Origin: Thermodesulfobacteriota bacterium
GTDB taxonomy: Bacteria; Thermosulfidibacterota; Thermosulfidibacteria; Thermosulfidibacterales; B14-G1
Direction: 5' to 3'
NCBI GenBank assembly: GCA_024274915.1
Contig: JAJSAC010000062.1
Coordinates: 1 to 40,199 of the forward strand
DNA length: 40,199 nt
Each line of letters starts with the position of its first letter. The first letter of the stretch is position 1. A model generated the notes under the pieces. It did no database searches, had not been told where the DNA came from, and saw nothing but the letters and a program-made list of their open reading frames with translations. Positions 16,870 to 25,319 of this stretch are shown here, piece after piece. Position numbers and translations under genes: made by a program.

Positions 16870-17682
16870 TCAGGCTGTCTTCCCCCATTTGTTACCTTTC
16901 CCTTCTTCCAATGCTCCCATCAACTCCCCGAAAAGCCCCAAGAACCCTTTCATTCCTCCCTCGTCCAGAGCCTTCAGCAGGGCAGAACCCACGATTACGC
17001 CATCGCACCCCCGGGCCAGAAGAGCAGCTTCTAGGGCAGTGGAGATCCCAAACCCCACGCACACGGGAATATCCACAACATCCCTTATCCGAGCCACCCT
17101 CTGGGCCACCTCCTGGGCATCTTTTATGGCCGAACCCGTTACACCTTTGAGGGCCAGGTAATAGAGGAACCCCGTGGTCACCGAAGCTATGGTCTCCACC
17201 CTCTCTAACGGCGTATTGGGAGCCGCCAAGAAGACAGTATCCAAGTTTACTTCCAGGGCAACACTCACCCAATTTTGCCCCTCCTCAGGGGGGAGATCGG
17301 GTATGATCACTCCCGCCACTCCTGCCTCCCTGGCCCTTTGGGCAAAGACCTCCTCTCCCATGCGAAAGACAGGGTTGTAATAGGTCATGAGGATGATGGA
17401 AAGGGTAAGATCACCTTTTAGGAACTCCAAAGCCTTCAAGAGGGCTTCCGGAGTCACCCCTCCCTCCAGCGCCAATGAATGGGCCTTCTGAATGGTAGGA
17501 CCATCGGCCATGGGATCGGAAAAGGGTATGCCCACCTCCACAGCGGCAGCTCCCCTATCCTGGAGGGCAAGGAGAAGCTCCATGGACTCGTCCAAGGAGG
17601 GATACCCCGCCACCAAATAAGGGATAAGGGCCTTTCCTCCTCGGGCCTTCAGGCCCTCTAAAACCTCTCTAACCCCGCCCAT
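16870..17682 (-). CDS. trpA: Tryptophan synthase alpha chain
   Basis: 270 residues. The alpha-subunit motifs are present: [18 protein letters not shown] (with catalytic Glu in EVG and Asp in SDP), [11 protein letters not shown], the flexible loop segment LKGVTGS, and [15 protein letters not shown] for phosphate binding. It cleaves indoleglycerol phosphate to indole, which is channelled to TrpB. The ATG at 17682 is preferred to the adjacent GTG at 17685 because GGAGG lies at the correct distance; it overlaps trpB by 14 bp. It is the last trp gene of the operon. Confidence 0.96.
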   Translation of the reverse strand: MGGVREVLEGLKARGGKALIPYLVAGYPSLDESMELLLALQDRGAAAVEVGIPFSDPMADGPTIQKAHSLALEGGVTPEALLKALEFLKGDLTLSIILMTYYNPVFRMGEEVFAQRAREAGVAGVIIPDLPPEEGQNWVSVALEVNLDTVFLAAPNTPLERVETIASVTTGFLYYLALKGVTGSAIKDAQEVAQRVARIRDVVDIPVCVGFGISTALEAALLARGCDGVIVGSALLKALDEGGMKGFLGLFGELMGALEEGKGNKWGKTA

Positions 17683-18835
17683 CACCTTCCTCCAGGAGCC
17701 CCTTCACCAGGTTTACGTCCTTGTCCCCTCGGCCTGAAAGGGAAACCAACACCAGGGATGAGGGATCCAGATCCCCTCTATGGGCCAGGAGCCATCCTAT
17801 GGCATGAGCGCTCTCCAGGGCAGGGATGATGCCTTCTAATTGGGCCAAAGTGGCAAAACCCTCCAGGGCCTCTTGGGGAGAAACCCAGAAGTATCTGGCC
17901 CTGCCCGTCTCCCTATATTGGCTGTGCTGGGGCCCTACCCCTGGATAGTCCAGACCAGCGGCTATGGCGTCTGTGGGTATGATCTGGCCCCAGGGGTCCT
18001 GGATGAAGTGGGCCAGGAACCCATGGAGCACCCCCGGTTCGCCCCTGAGGGAAAGGGTCTCGGCTCCCTGGGCCTCCACCCCTATGAACTCCACGGGGTC
18101 ACTCTCCATGGGGTAGAAGAGCCCCAGGGCATTGGACCCCCCTCCTACACAGGCCACACAATGGGTGGGCAAACGGCCCTGGGCCTCCAGGAGTTGTTCC
18201 CTGGCCTCCCTCCCAATGACAGACTGGAAGTCCCTCACCATGGAAGGAAAGGGGTGGGGACCCACCACAGAACCTATGACGTAATGGGTGGTATCCACGT
18301 TAGCAGCCCAGTCCCGCAAGGCCTCGTTTATAGCGTCCTTAAGGGTTTGACTCCCCGACTCCACGGACACCACCCTGGCCCCCAAAAGCTCCATGCGAAA
18401 GACATTGAGAGCCTGGCGGCTCACGTCTTCGGCCCCCATGTAAACCACGCACTCCAGGCCCAAAAGAGCTGCCGCCGTGGCTGTGGCCACGCCGTGCTGG
18501 CCAGCCCCCGTCTCGGCAATGACCCTAGGCTTGCCCATCCTCCTGGCCAGAAGGCACTGCCCCAGAGTGTTGTTGATCTTGTGGGAACCCGTGTGACACA
18601 GGTCCTCCCGCTTGAGATACACTTTACAACCCACCTCTCGGCTCAAGCGCCCTGCGTAATAAAGAGGTGTAGGTCTGCCAGCGTAGGCCCTTAAGAGACC
18701 ATCCAGCTCCTCCAAAAAAGAAGCATCCTGATACAGACTCTCCCAGGCCTCCTCCAACTCCACCAAGGGAGTGTAGAGAGTTTCGGGCACGTACCGCCCA
18801 CCGAACTTCAAGTCCTTTACCATCTTCTCCCTCAT
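17669..18835 (-). CDS. trpB: Tryptophan synthase beta chain
   Basis: 388 residues from the ATG at 18835; a GTG at 18850 is possible but less likely. The PLP lysine is in [11 protein letters not shown], the glycine-rich phosphate loop is [10 protein letters not shown], and [17 protein letters not shown] lines the active site. It is a TrpB1-type subunit because it keeps the short N-terminus and is paired with trpA. It converts indole and serine to tryptophan in the alpha2beta2 complex. It lies a few bases after trpF and overlaps trpA. Confidence 0.96.
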   Translation of the reverse strand: MREKMVKDLKFGGRYVPETLYTPLVELEEAWESLYQDASFLEELDGLLRAYAGRPTPLYYAGRLSREVGCKVYLKREDLCHTGSHKINNTLGQCLLARRMGKPRVIAETGAGQHGVATATAAALLGLECVVYMGAEDVSRQALNVFRMELLGARVVSVESGSQTLKDAINEALRDWAANVDTTHYVIGSVVGPHPFPSMVRDFQSVIGREAREQLLEAQGRLPTHCVACVGGGSNALGLFYPMESDPVEFIGVEAQGAETLSLRGEPGVLHGFLAHFIQDPWGQIIPTDAIAAGLDYPGVGPQHSQYRETGRARYFWVSPQEALEGFATLAQLEGIIPALESAHAIGWLLAHRGDLDPSSLVLVSLSGRGDKDVNLVKGLLEEGDGRG

Positions 18836-18852
18836 CCTTTCACCCTTCACTT

Positions 18853-19497
18853 TTAACTTCTAACCCTTCGCTTTCTGCCTCCTGTTGCCCTTCCCACAAA
18901 AAGCCTCACCAGTTCATGGTCCTTTACCCCAGGCGCCTTTTCCACCCCCGAAGAGACATCCACCCCCCAGGGCTGGGCCCTTTCTATGGCCCGGACCACG
19001 TTGCCTGGGTTGAGGCCTCCTGCCAGAATGATGGGAACACCCTCCACCTTGGTCACCAGCTCCCACGGAAAGGTCCGGCCTGTGCCCCCGTATCGGCCAG
19101 GTACTTTGGTGTCCAGAAGAAAGGCAGAAACCGCTCCCCTATAGGCCTCCAGTCCTTCCAAATCCCTCTGGGAGGCCACCCTCACGGCCTTTATCACCCT
19201 GAACCCCTCCTCCCTGCACGCCCCACATTCCCGAGGCCCCTCATGGCCATGGAGCTGGATGGTATCCAAACCCACATCTTCAGCCACCCTCAGCACCTCA
19301 TCTACGGATCTGTCCACGAAGACCCCTACCCAGGAGACCAGAGGAGGAAGGGAAGCCACCATCTCCCTGGCCCTTTGGGGCTCCAGGTACCGGGGACTAA
19401 GAGGGTGAAAGACCAATCCCAGGGCGTGAGCCCCAGCCTCCATGGCTACCATGGCGTCCTCAGGTCTGGTAATTCCGCAAATTTTCACCCTAATCAC
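18853..19497 (-). CDS. trpF: Phosphoribosylanthranilate isomerase
   Basis: 214 residues with a TIM barrel. The start [12 protein letters not shown] contains the catalytic Cys. [25 protein letters not shown] (catalytic Asp) and [10 protein letters not shown], then GVDVSSGVE, form the phosphate site. It catalyses the Amadori rearrangement of phosphoribosylanthranilate. It starts at GTG, overlapping the trpC stop by 8 bp. The extreme C-terminus is basic (GGRKRRVRS), beyond the usual fold. Confidence 0.95.
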   Translation of the reverse strand: MIRVKICGITRPEDAMVAMEAGAHALGLVFHPLSPRYLEPQRAREMVASLPPLVSWVGVFVDRSVDEVLRVAEDVGLDTIQLHGHEGPRECGACREEGFRVIKAVRVASQRDLEGLEAYRGAVSAFLLDTKVPGRYGGTGRTFPWELVTKVEGVPIILAGGLNPGNVVRAIERAQPWGVDVSSGVEKAPGVKDHELVRLFVGRATGGRKRRVRS

Positions 19498-20269
19498 GGC
19501 CCATAAGCTCCCTCAATTTCGCCACCGGGTTTACCGCCCTCACCAGGGCCTCGCCTATAAGGAAGTTCTCCACCCCTGCAGCCATGAGCTTCTCGATATC
19601 AGCCCTGCTAGAAATGCCACTCTCCGCCACCACCACGAGGTCTTTAGGCACCAATGGGACCAGCTCCTCCACCACCTTCAAATCCACCTGGAAGGTGACC
19701 AAGTCTCGGCTATTGATACCCACAACCCGGGCAGGGGTCCCCAGGACCACTCCCACTTCCTCTTTGGTGTGGACCTCCACCAGGGGCTCCAGGCCCAGAT
19801 CCAGACTCTCTTTCACCAGAGACTCCAGTTCCTCAGGAGAGAGAATGGCCGCAATCAAGAGCACGGCCGAAGCCCCCCTAAGCCTGCTCTCCTCCAGTTG
19901 AACGGCATCAATGACAAAATCCTTGCGCAAAAGGGGGAGATCTACAGAGGCAGCCACCCTTTCCAGGTCTTCCAAGCTTCCTTGGAAGTGCTCATCGGTG
20001 AGGATGGAAACGGCCCTGGCCCCTCCCTCCTGGTAGAGCACGGCCTGCTGGACCGGGTCCAGGGCTGGGTTAAGGTCCCCCTTGCTTGGAGAGGCTCTCT
20101 TCACCTCGGCTATGATGCGGGGAGGCTGCTCCGAGACAAGAACCTCCAGGAAAGTGGGGTGGGAGGAAAACGCGTCCCCCATCCCATGCCTCCCACGGCC
20201 AACGCCTCTCTCCTTTAGCCTGGCCACCTCGGCCCTCTTTCTCTCCACTATCCTTTCCAGGAAACCCAC
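19490..20269 (-). CDS. trpC: Indole-3-glycerol phosphate synthase
   Basis: 259 residues. The motifs IIAEVKRASPSKG (catalytic Lys), SILTDEHFQGS, LLRKDFVID, VGINSRDL and AESGISSRAD follow the IGPS order. It closes the indole ring from CdRP. It is a separate monofunctional gene, not fused to trpF. It lies 17 bp after trpD and overlaps trpF. Confidence 0.96.
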   Translation of the reverse strand: MGFLERIVERKRAEVARLKERGVGRGRHGMGDAFSSHPTFLEVLVSEQPPRIIAEVKRASPSKGDLNPALDPVQQAVLYQEGGARAVSILTDEHFQGSLEDLERVAASVDLPLLRKDFVIDAVQLEESRLRGASAVLLIAAILSPEELESLVKESLDLGLEPLVEVHTKEEVGVVLGTPARVVGINSRDLVTFQVDLKVVEELVPLVPKDLVVVAESGISSRADIEKLMAAGVENFLIGEALVRAVNPVAKLRELMGRD

Positions 20270-20286
20270 CGCCCCTCCTTTAGTCC

Positions 20287-21306
20287 TCAGCCTCTCACCT
20301 TCTCCCCCGCCAACTCCACAGCCCTCTCCAGAACCCCCAGAGCCTTCCCTTTGTCCAAGGACTCCATGGCCAGATGGGCCCCCTCCAGGGGGGAGGACGC
20401 TTCCCCCACGGCATAAATGGCCAACCCCGCTTCCATGACCACCACGTAACGGGCAGGATCATCCTTGCCTTCTAGAAGGGTCTTGGCCCTGGCCACGGCC
20501 TCTTCCCTGCCAGACACCCTGATCTCGTCCAGGGAGACCTTCGGGAAGCCAAAAGAGCCAGGTGAAAGGGAAAACTCCTTGATACCCCGGGGAGTCACCT
20601 CCAAGACCAAGGTCTCTCCTTGGGGACTCACCTCGTCCAAGCCCTCCAAACCGTGAATCACCAGAACCCTTTTTCTACCCAGTAGCTGAGAAGCCTGGGC
20701 CATCATATAGGCCCCTCCTAAGGTAGGGGTTCCCACCACTTGGCCGTTCACCTCGGCAGGATTCACCAGGGGACCCAGCATGTTGAAGATGGTCCTCACC
20801 CCCAGCTCCCTCCTCACAGGGGCGGCATGGGCCATGGCAGGATGAAAATGGGGAGCAAAGATGAAACCAAAACCCACCTCGTCTATGGATCGGACCACCC
20901 CTTGGGGAGGCAGGTTCAAGTCCAAACCCAAACCCTCTAACACATCGGCACTACCGCACTTGCTGGAGACAGAGCGATTGCCGTGCTTGGCCACCCCCAC
21001 CCCGGCCCCTGCCCCCACCCAAGCCGCCAGGGTTGAGATATTCACCGTGGCCTGGTTGTCTCCTCCGGTGCCACAGGTATCCACCAGAGGTCTCCTTCGA
21101 GGCCTTACCTTCACCGCCCTGTCCATCATGACCCGAGCCAAGGCCGCCAGCTCCTGGGGTGTCTCGCCCCTGGCCCTCATGCCGGCAAGGAGGGCAGCCA
21201 TAACTGTAGGGCTCACTCGACCGTCCATCATGGCACCAAAGACGGCCCGGCCCTCTCCCTCCTCCAAAACCTGACCCGAAAGGACCCTGTCTAATACCTC
21301 CCTCAT
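20287..21306 (-). CDS. trpD: Anthranilate phosphoribosyltransferase
   Basis: 339 residues. The signature VDTCGTGGDNQATVNISTLAA, with KHGNRSVSSKCGSADVLE, is the PRPP/Mg site, and FIFAPHFHPAMAHAAPVRRELG with NMLGPLVNPA completes the family pattern. It transfers phosphoribose to anthranilate. It overlaps trpG by 4 bp. Confidence 0.96.
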   Translation of the reverse strand: MREVLDRVLSGQVLEEGEGRAVFGAMMDGRVSPTVMAALLAGMRARGETPQELAALARVMMDRAVKVRPRRRPLVDTCGTGGDNQATVNISTLAAWVGAGAGVGVAKHGNRSVSSKCGSADVLEGLGLDLNLPPQGVVRSIDEVGFGFIFAPHFHPAMAHAAPVRRELGVRTIFNMLGPLVNPAEVNGQVVGTPTLGGAYMMAQASQLLGRKRVLVIHGLEGLDEVSPQGETLVLEVTPRGIKEFSLSPGSFGFPKVSLDEIRVSGREEAVARAKTLLEGKDDPARYVVVMEAGLAIYAVGEASSPLEGAHLAMESLDKGKALGVLERAVELAGEKVRG

Positions 21307-21884
21307 TGCCGCACCTCCTCTGCTATCCTCAAAAAATTCCCCACAAGTTCCCTGCCCCCCTGGGTGATGTAGGCCTCGGGGTGAAACTGGACCCCAAAGA
21401 GAGGCAGAGAACGGTGAGCCACAGCCATGATCTCGCCGTCGTCGTCCCTAGCTACCACCTCCAGTTCCCGGGGCAGCCCCTCCTCCACAGCCACGAGAGA
21501 GTGGTAACGACAAGCCACAAAGGGCGAGGGAAGACCCTGAAATATCCCCTCTCCCCGGTGGAAAATAGGGGAAGTCTTGCCATGGAGGAGCCTCCTGGCT
21601 CTCCCTATGTCACCCCCCAAAGCAGCCACCAGGCACTGATGACCCAGACACACCCCCAGCACGGGTAGACGCTCCATTTCCCTCTCCAATACGGCCACAC
21701 TCTTGCCCGCCTCCCCGGGCGTACATGGCCCGGGACTCACCACCAAGGCCTGAAACCCTTCCAGGGAAGCGTCCAGTAAGGGGTGGTCGTTCCTCACCAC
21801 CTCCACACGGCCCCCCAGGGTGGCAATGAGGTGAACCAGGTTGTAAGTGAAAGAGTCGTAGTTATCTATCACCAGTACTCTCAT
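21303..21884 (-). CDS. trpG: Anthranilate synthase glutamine amidotransferase subunit
   Basis: 193 residues, a class I amidotransferase. The catalytic triad is visible as Cys in GVCLGHQ, and His and Glu in VQFHPEAY; the oxyanion segment is SPGPCTPGEAG. It supplies ammonia to TrpE and may also serve p-aminobenzoate synthesis, a common dual role that cannot be excluded. It lies 29 bp after trpE and is not fused to it. Confidence 0.95.
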   Translation of the reverse strand: MRVLVIDNYDSFTYNLVHLIATLGGRVEVVRNDHPLLDASLEGFQALVVSPGPCTPGEAGKSVAVLEREMERLPVLGVCLGHQCLVAALGGDIGRARRLLHGKTSPIFHRGEGIFQGLPSPFVACRYHSLVAVEEGLPRELEVVARDDDGEIMAVAHRSLPLFGVQFHPEAYITQGGRELVGNFLRIAEEVRQ

Positions 21885-21913
21885 CCTTTTTCTCTCCCTT
21901 CAGCCCTTAGCCT

Positions 21914-23272
21914 CTAGCCCACTCCCAATGCCGCCAGCATCCCCTTGGCCTTGCTCATGGTCTCGGCGTACTCCCTCTCGGGCACCGAATCGGCCACTAT
22001 GCCAGCCCCAGCCCCCAAGTAGAAAAGGCCGTCCCTATGAAAGAGGGAGCGAATAGCTATGCAGGTATCCATGTTACCCCCGTAGTCCAGGTAACCCACA
22101 GCCCCCCCATAAAAGCCCCTCCTCACGGGCTCCAGCTCGGAGATAATCTCCATGGCCCGAACCTTGGGAGCTCCTGAAAGGGTACCGGCAGGGAAAGTAG
22201 CCCTGAGGACATCCAGGGCATCCAGATCCTCTTTCAGGACCCCCTTAACATGGGAGACTATGTGGAAGACATGGGAGTAGGCCTCCACCTGGCGAAAGTC
22301 TGTCACCTCCACGCTACCCGTCACAGCCACCCGTCCTAGGTCGTTCCTGGCCAGATCTACCAGCATGATATGCTCCGCCGCCTCCTTCTCGTCGGCCATG
22401 AGTTCCCTCACCGCCTCCTGGTCCCTGGCTGGGTCTCCCGTCCTGGGTCTAGTTCCCGCTATGGGCCGGGTTTCCATGAGCCTGCCCGTCAGGCGTACCA
22501 TAACCTCAGGAGAAGAACCCACCAGCTGGTAATCCCCCATGTCCAGGAAGAACATGTAGGGAGAAGGGTTCACGTGTCTCAAGGCCCTGTACAGGGAGAA
22601 GGGATCCTTTTGGGAAGGAATGGTGAGGATCTGGGCCAGGACCACCTGGATCACGTCCCCGGCGTGGACATACTCCACAGCCCTCTCCACGGCGGTCATG
22701 TATCCACCGGGAGAAAAGGTGGAAGAGATCTTCCCAGAAATACCCCCATCATGGCCCTCGTCCCCCACAGGACCGGAGAGCCCCTCCTCCACCTCCCGAG
22801 CCCAGGCCTCACTCCCCTCTCCCCGGGCCACGAAACGGAGGGTGCCCTTAAGGTTGTCCAGAACCACCAGTCGGTCCGTCCTGAGAAAAGCCATCTGGGG
22901 CACATCCATGAGCCCCACGACAGGCAGGGCCACGGGCTCCAGGTGGGTCACGGCGTCGTAGGAGACATGGCCCGCCAATCCCCCCTGAAAGGGGGGCAAA
23001 CCGGGCACAGGGGCTGTCCCCTCTTCCTTGAGGAACCGCCTCACCTCCTCCCAGGCATCCTGGGTGGCCTCATGAAAAGAGAAACAGGGATCTCCAAAGG
23101 CGATAAAAGAGTAACGCCCCCAGTACCGCCCCTCCTGGGCACTCTCTAGCAGCACATTGGCCCCTATAGGACGCAGCTTCATGAAGATAGAGACGGGGGT
23201 CTCCAGATCGGCCATCCTCTCCCCCACCAAGAGAGGGCCTTGCTTCTTCAACAACGCTTTCTGTACCAGCAT
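21914..23272 (-). CDS. trpE: Anthranilate synthase component I
   Basis: 452 residues. The N-terminal domain carries the tryptophan feedback site LLESAQEGRYWGRYSF. The chorismate-binding domain shows SPEVMVRL, ETRPIAGTRPRT, HIMLVDLARNDLGRV, FPAGTLSGAPKVRAMEII and GAGIVADSVPEREY. It converts chorismate and glutamine (via TrpG) to anthranilate. The start at 23272 follows AGGAGGAG directly. The leader upstream holds a Trp-rich peptide and tandem attenuator hairpins, so the gene appears to be regulated both by attenuation and by feedback inhibition. Confidence 0.96.
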   Translation of the reverse strand: MLVQKALLKKQGPLLVGERMADLETPVSIFMKLRPIGANVLLESAQEGRYWGRYSFIAFGDPCFSFHEATQDAWEEVRRFLKEEGTAPVPGLPPFQGGLAGHVSYDAVTHLEPVALPVVGLMDVPQMAFLRTDRLVVLDNLKGTLRFVARGEGSEAWAREVEEGLSGPVGDEGHDGGISGKISSTFSPGGYMTAVERAVEYVHAGDVIQVVLAQILTIPSQKDPFSLYRALRHVNPSPYMFFLDMGDYQLVGSSPEVMVRLTGRLMETRPIAGTRPRTGDPARDQEAVRELMADEKEAAEHIMLVDLARNDLGRVAVTGSVEVTDFRQVEAYSHVFHIVSHVKGVLKEDLDALDVLRATFPAGTLSGAPKVRAMEIISELEPVRRGFYGGAVGYLDYGGNMDTCIAIRSLFHRDGLFYLGAGAGIVADSVPEREYAETMSKAKGMLAALGVG

Positions 23273-23283
23273 CTCCTCCTCCT

Positions 23284-23322
23284 AAAAGAAAAAGGGCCAT
23301 GAGCTTACTCGGCCCACGGCCC
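23284..23322 (-). terminator. Second attenuator terminator (hairpin 5:6) just before trpE
   Basis: On the minus strand, GGGCCGTG (23315-23322) pairs with CATGGCCC (23294-23301), 8 bp with one G-U, followed by TTTTTCTTTT (23284-23293) and then the trpE ribosome site. Its 5' arm region, GGCCGTGGG (23313-23321), repeats the 5' arm sequence of the first terminator and is perfectly complementary to the 3' arm of that terminator. Confidence 0.75.
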
Positions 23323-23333
23323 CCAATCCGGAC

Positions 23334-23424
23334 AAAGAAAAAGGCCGTGGGTGACTTGAGGTGCCACCCACGGCCCTAGGATTCAGCCTACACTACGGGG
23401 CAGGTGGCACCCCCTGGCGCCACC
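23334..23424 (-). promoter_or_regulatory. trp attenuator: hairpins 1:2, 2:3 and terminator 3:4
   Basis: Minus-strand RNA segments: 1 = GGTGGCGCC (23416-23424), 2 = GGTGCCACC (23403-23411), 3 = GGCCGTGGGTGGCACC (23360-23375), 4 = CACCCACGGCC (23343-23353), then the T-tract TTTTTCTTT (23334-23342). 1:2 pairs over 9 bp (one G-U). 2:3 pairs perfectly over 9 bp (23403-23411 with 23360-23368). 3:4 is an 11-bp perfect terminator stem (23365-23375 with 23343-23353). Segment 1 overlaps the Trp codons and segment 2 lies before the leader stop codon, the classical logic of ribosome-mediated attenuation. Confidence 0.9.
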
Positions 23425-23470
23425 ACCACCAGCAAGAAACAACGGATATGGTCTCGACCCTTTCCATCAT
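23393..23470 (-). CDS. trpL: trp operon leader peptide with four consecutive Trp codons
   Basis: A 25-codon reading frame beginning ATG-ATG and ending TAG. It has four consecutive TGG codons at 23420-23431 (residues 14-17, ...SCWWWWRQG...). Chance is unlikely given that it sits at the promoter and overlaps attenuator segment 1. Stalling at the Trp codons when charged tRNA-Trp is scarce would free segment 2 to form the antiterminator. There is no clear ribosome site; the predicted transcription start coincides with the first ATG, so it may be translated as a leaderless mRNA, or from the second ATG (23467). Confidence 0.88.
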   Translation of the reverse strand: MMERVETISVVSCWWWWRQGVPPAP

Positions 23471-23476
23471 GCTGGG

Positions 23477-23505
23477 CCCATAGCACGGAACAGTAAAACA
23501 GTCAA
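23477..23505 (-). promoter_or_regulatory. trp operon promoter
   Basis: On the minus strand, TTGACT (23500-23505), 17-bp spacer, TATGGG (23477-23482). The predicted start falls at or near 23470, the A of the leader ATG. The -35 lies 10 bp from the end of repeat copy B. Confidence 0.6.
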
Positions 23506-23515
23506 GGGAAAAATC

Positions 23516-23768
23516 CCAGGACTTCCCCCACTTTTACTCTTATGGGTCAGGGCGGGGCGTTCCGACGGCAGAGATGATAGCTCATAGCTCATAGTTCATA
23601 GCTCGTAGTTCATGGTTCATAGCTCATAGTTGCTATCAGCCATGAGCCATCAGCTATCAGCCATGGGCAAGGGAGGGATGCCCCGCCCTTTCACTTGTTG
23701 GAAAGAAAAAATCCAGGATTCTGAACATGATGCCTTTACCAGGAAGGGAATTTTGGGGGAAGTCCTGG
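23516..23768 (-). repeat. Inverted-repeat element, copy B (opposite orientation to A and C)
   Basis: A complete copy of about 253 bp. The outer arms CCAGGACTTCCCCC (from 23516) and GGGGGAAGTCCTGG (to 23768) are inverted. The inner arms GGGCGGGGC (23550-23558) and GCCCCGCCC (23680-23688) are also inverted. The heptad core is at 23574-23665, with seven CTATGAG-type units on one side and five CATGGCT/GATAGCT-type units on the other. It has no coding potential. It lies between the divergent trp and apgM promoters. Confidence 0.88.
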
Positions 23769-23776
23769 TTTAGGGT

Positions 23777-23870
23777 CAGGAGTTCCCCGCCTTTTCGCTT
23801 CCTCGCAACGAAACTCCTTGATGCTGAATGTGGCACCATTACCAGAAGACTGATTCTGGAGGAACTCCTG
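23777..23870. repeat. Degenerate partial relative of the inverted-repeat element
   Basis: Directly follows copy B. It is bounded by CAGGAGTTCC (23777-23786) and GGAACTCCTG (23861-23870), an inverted pair. The stretch from about 23822 to 23875 aligns with the last part of copy B (TTACCAG-A-G and CTCCTGGTTTAGG against TTACCAGGAAG and GTCCTGGTTTAGG), and the heptad core is missing. The remainder of the gap to 24024 holds only a TTGACA (23974-23979), a possible -35 for apgM with no good -10. Confidence 0.6.
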
Positions 23871-24024
23871 GTTTAGGATAGAGGGGAGTACAAATTGCCC
23901 ATGATCCGGGGGGATGGCACTTTTAGTGTCTGATTTTGCAATGTGGGAGGGGGCCTGTTCGGCCTAGCGGTCCTTGACAGGGGAGGGTTTTGGTGAAGAT
24001 TGTTAAGGATGGGAGGTGAAGCAC

Positions 24025-25245
24025 ATGGATAGGGAAGCCTTTTTTAAAGAGTTGGCGGAGGAGACAGAGAGCAAGATTCTTTTGGTGGTGCTGGATGGCT
24101 TGGGAGGGCTTCCAGGAGAAGGGGGTAAAACGGAACTGGAGGCTGCCTGGACCCCTAACATGAACCAGTTGGCTTCTAGGTCGGCCCTAGGGCTTACCCA
24201 CCCCATATCTTACGGGATTACCCCTGGTTCTGGCCCTTCTCATTTGGCCCTTTTTGGTTATGACCCCTTTCAGTATGAGATTGGTAGGGGGGTTCTGGAA
24301 AATCTTGGGCTGGAGGTAGAGCTCAAGAAGGGAGATGTGGCGGTTAGGGGCAACTTTTGCACCGTTGAGGATCAGAACGGTCACCTAGTGGTGGTGGACC
24401 GTAGGGCAGGGAGGATCCCTACGGAGAAAAATCGGGAGCTTTGCTCCCGGCTCCAGGAGGTCATAAAGGAGGTTCAGGGGGTGGAGGTCCTCTTCACACC
24501 TGGTATGGAGCACCGTTTTGCCTTGCGCCTCAGGGGCGACGGGCTTGCTGGTTGTTTAGAGGATACCGATCCTCAACACGAGGGCTTTGAACCCTTGCCC
24601 CTCAGGGCCACCTGTTCCCAGGGAGAAAAGACGGTGGCCGTGGTGGAGGAGCTTCTAAGAAGGGTGAGGGATGTCCTTAAGGGTGAAGAACGGGCCAACT
24701 ATGTTCTTCTTAGAGGGTTCTCCGAGGTGCCTCACATTCCTTCTATGTATGAACTCTTCAAACTCAAGGCTGCGGCTATAGCCACCTATCCCATGTATCG
24801 AGGATTGGCCCGGCTGGTGGGCATGGACCTTCTGCCATTGGAGGGCATGAAGCTGGAGCACGAACTGGAAACCCTAAAGAGACACTGGAAGGACTACACC
24901 TTCTTTTATTTGCATGTAAAGAAGACGGACTCCTATGGTGAGGATGGCAACTTCTGGGCCAAAGTGAAAGTGATCGAGGAATTCGATAGGCTTCTCCCCA
25001 AGATCATGGCCCTCAAACCCGAGGTGTTGGTCATTACAGGAGACCATTCTACTCCCAGCAAGCTCAAGGCCCACAGCTGGCACCCCAACCCCTTCCTTCT
25101 TTATTCGCCTTATGTGAGATGGGGAGGTGAGCAGCTTTTTTCTGAGAAGGCCTGTGCTTGGGGGACTCTAGGCCAGTTTCCGGCCGTGGAGGCTGTGCCC
25201 CTCATGATGGCCCATGCCCTGAAACTCAAAAAATTTGGGGCTTGA
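24025..25245 (+). CDS. apgM: Cofactor-independent phosphoglycerate mutase, archaeal type
   Basis: About 406 residues of the alkaline-phosphatase superfamily. The N-terminal metal-binding motif is [39 protein letters not shown] holds the catalytic Ser region, and the C-terminal motif [19 protein letters not shown] carries the remaining Asp/His metal ligands. It interconverts 3- and 2-phosphoglycerate in glycolysis and gluconeogenesis. The ATG at 24025 is chosen because GGGAGG lies 8 bp upstream; a GTG at 24016 overlaps that site. Third-position base use (G/T-rich) is unlike that of plus-strand genes left of 23.5 kb, consistent with inversion of this block. Confidence 0.94.
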   Translation: MDREAFFKELAEETESKILLVVLDGLGGLPGEGGKTELEAAWTPNMNQLASRSALGLTHPISYGITPGSGPSHLALFGYDPFQYEIGRGVLENLGLEVELKKGDVAVRGNFCTVEDQNGHLVVVDRRAGRIPTEKNRELCSRLQEVIKEVQGVEVLFTPGMEHRFALRLRGDGLAGCLEDTDPQHEGFEPLPLRATCSQGEKTVAVVEELLRRVRDVLKGEERANYVLLRGFSEVPHIPSMYELFKLKAAAIATYPMYRGLARLVGMDLLPLEGMKLEHELETLKRHWKDYTFFYLHVKKTDSYGEDGNFWAKVKVIEEFDRLLPKIMALKPEVLVITGDHSTPSKLKAHSWHPNPFLLYSPYVRWGGEQLFSEKACAWGTLGQFPAVEAVPLMMAHALKLKKFGA

Positions 25246-25319
25246 TTTTTGCCTTTGAGAGGATGCAATAGAGGCTTCAACTTCGCGGAACCCGTTGTGA
25301 GGCTTATGAGGAGATAGAC

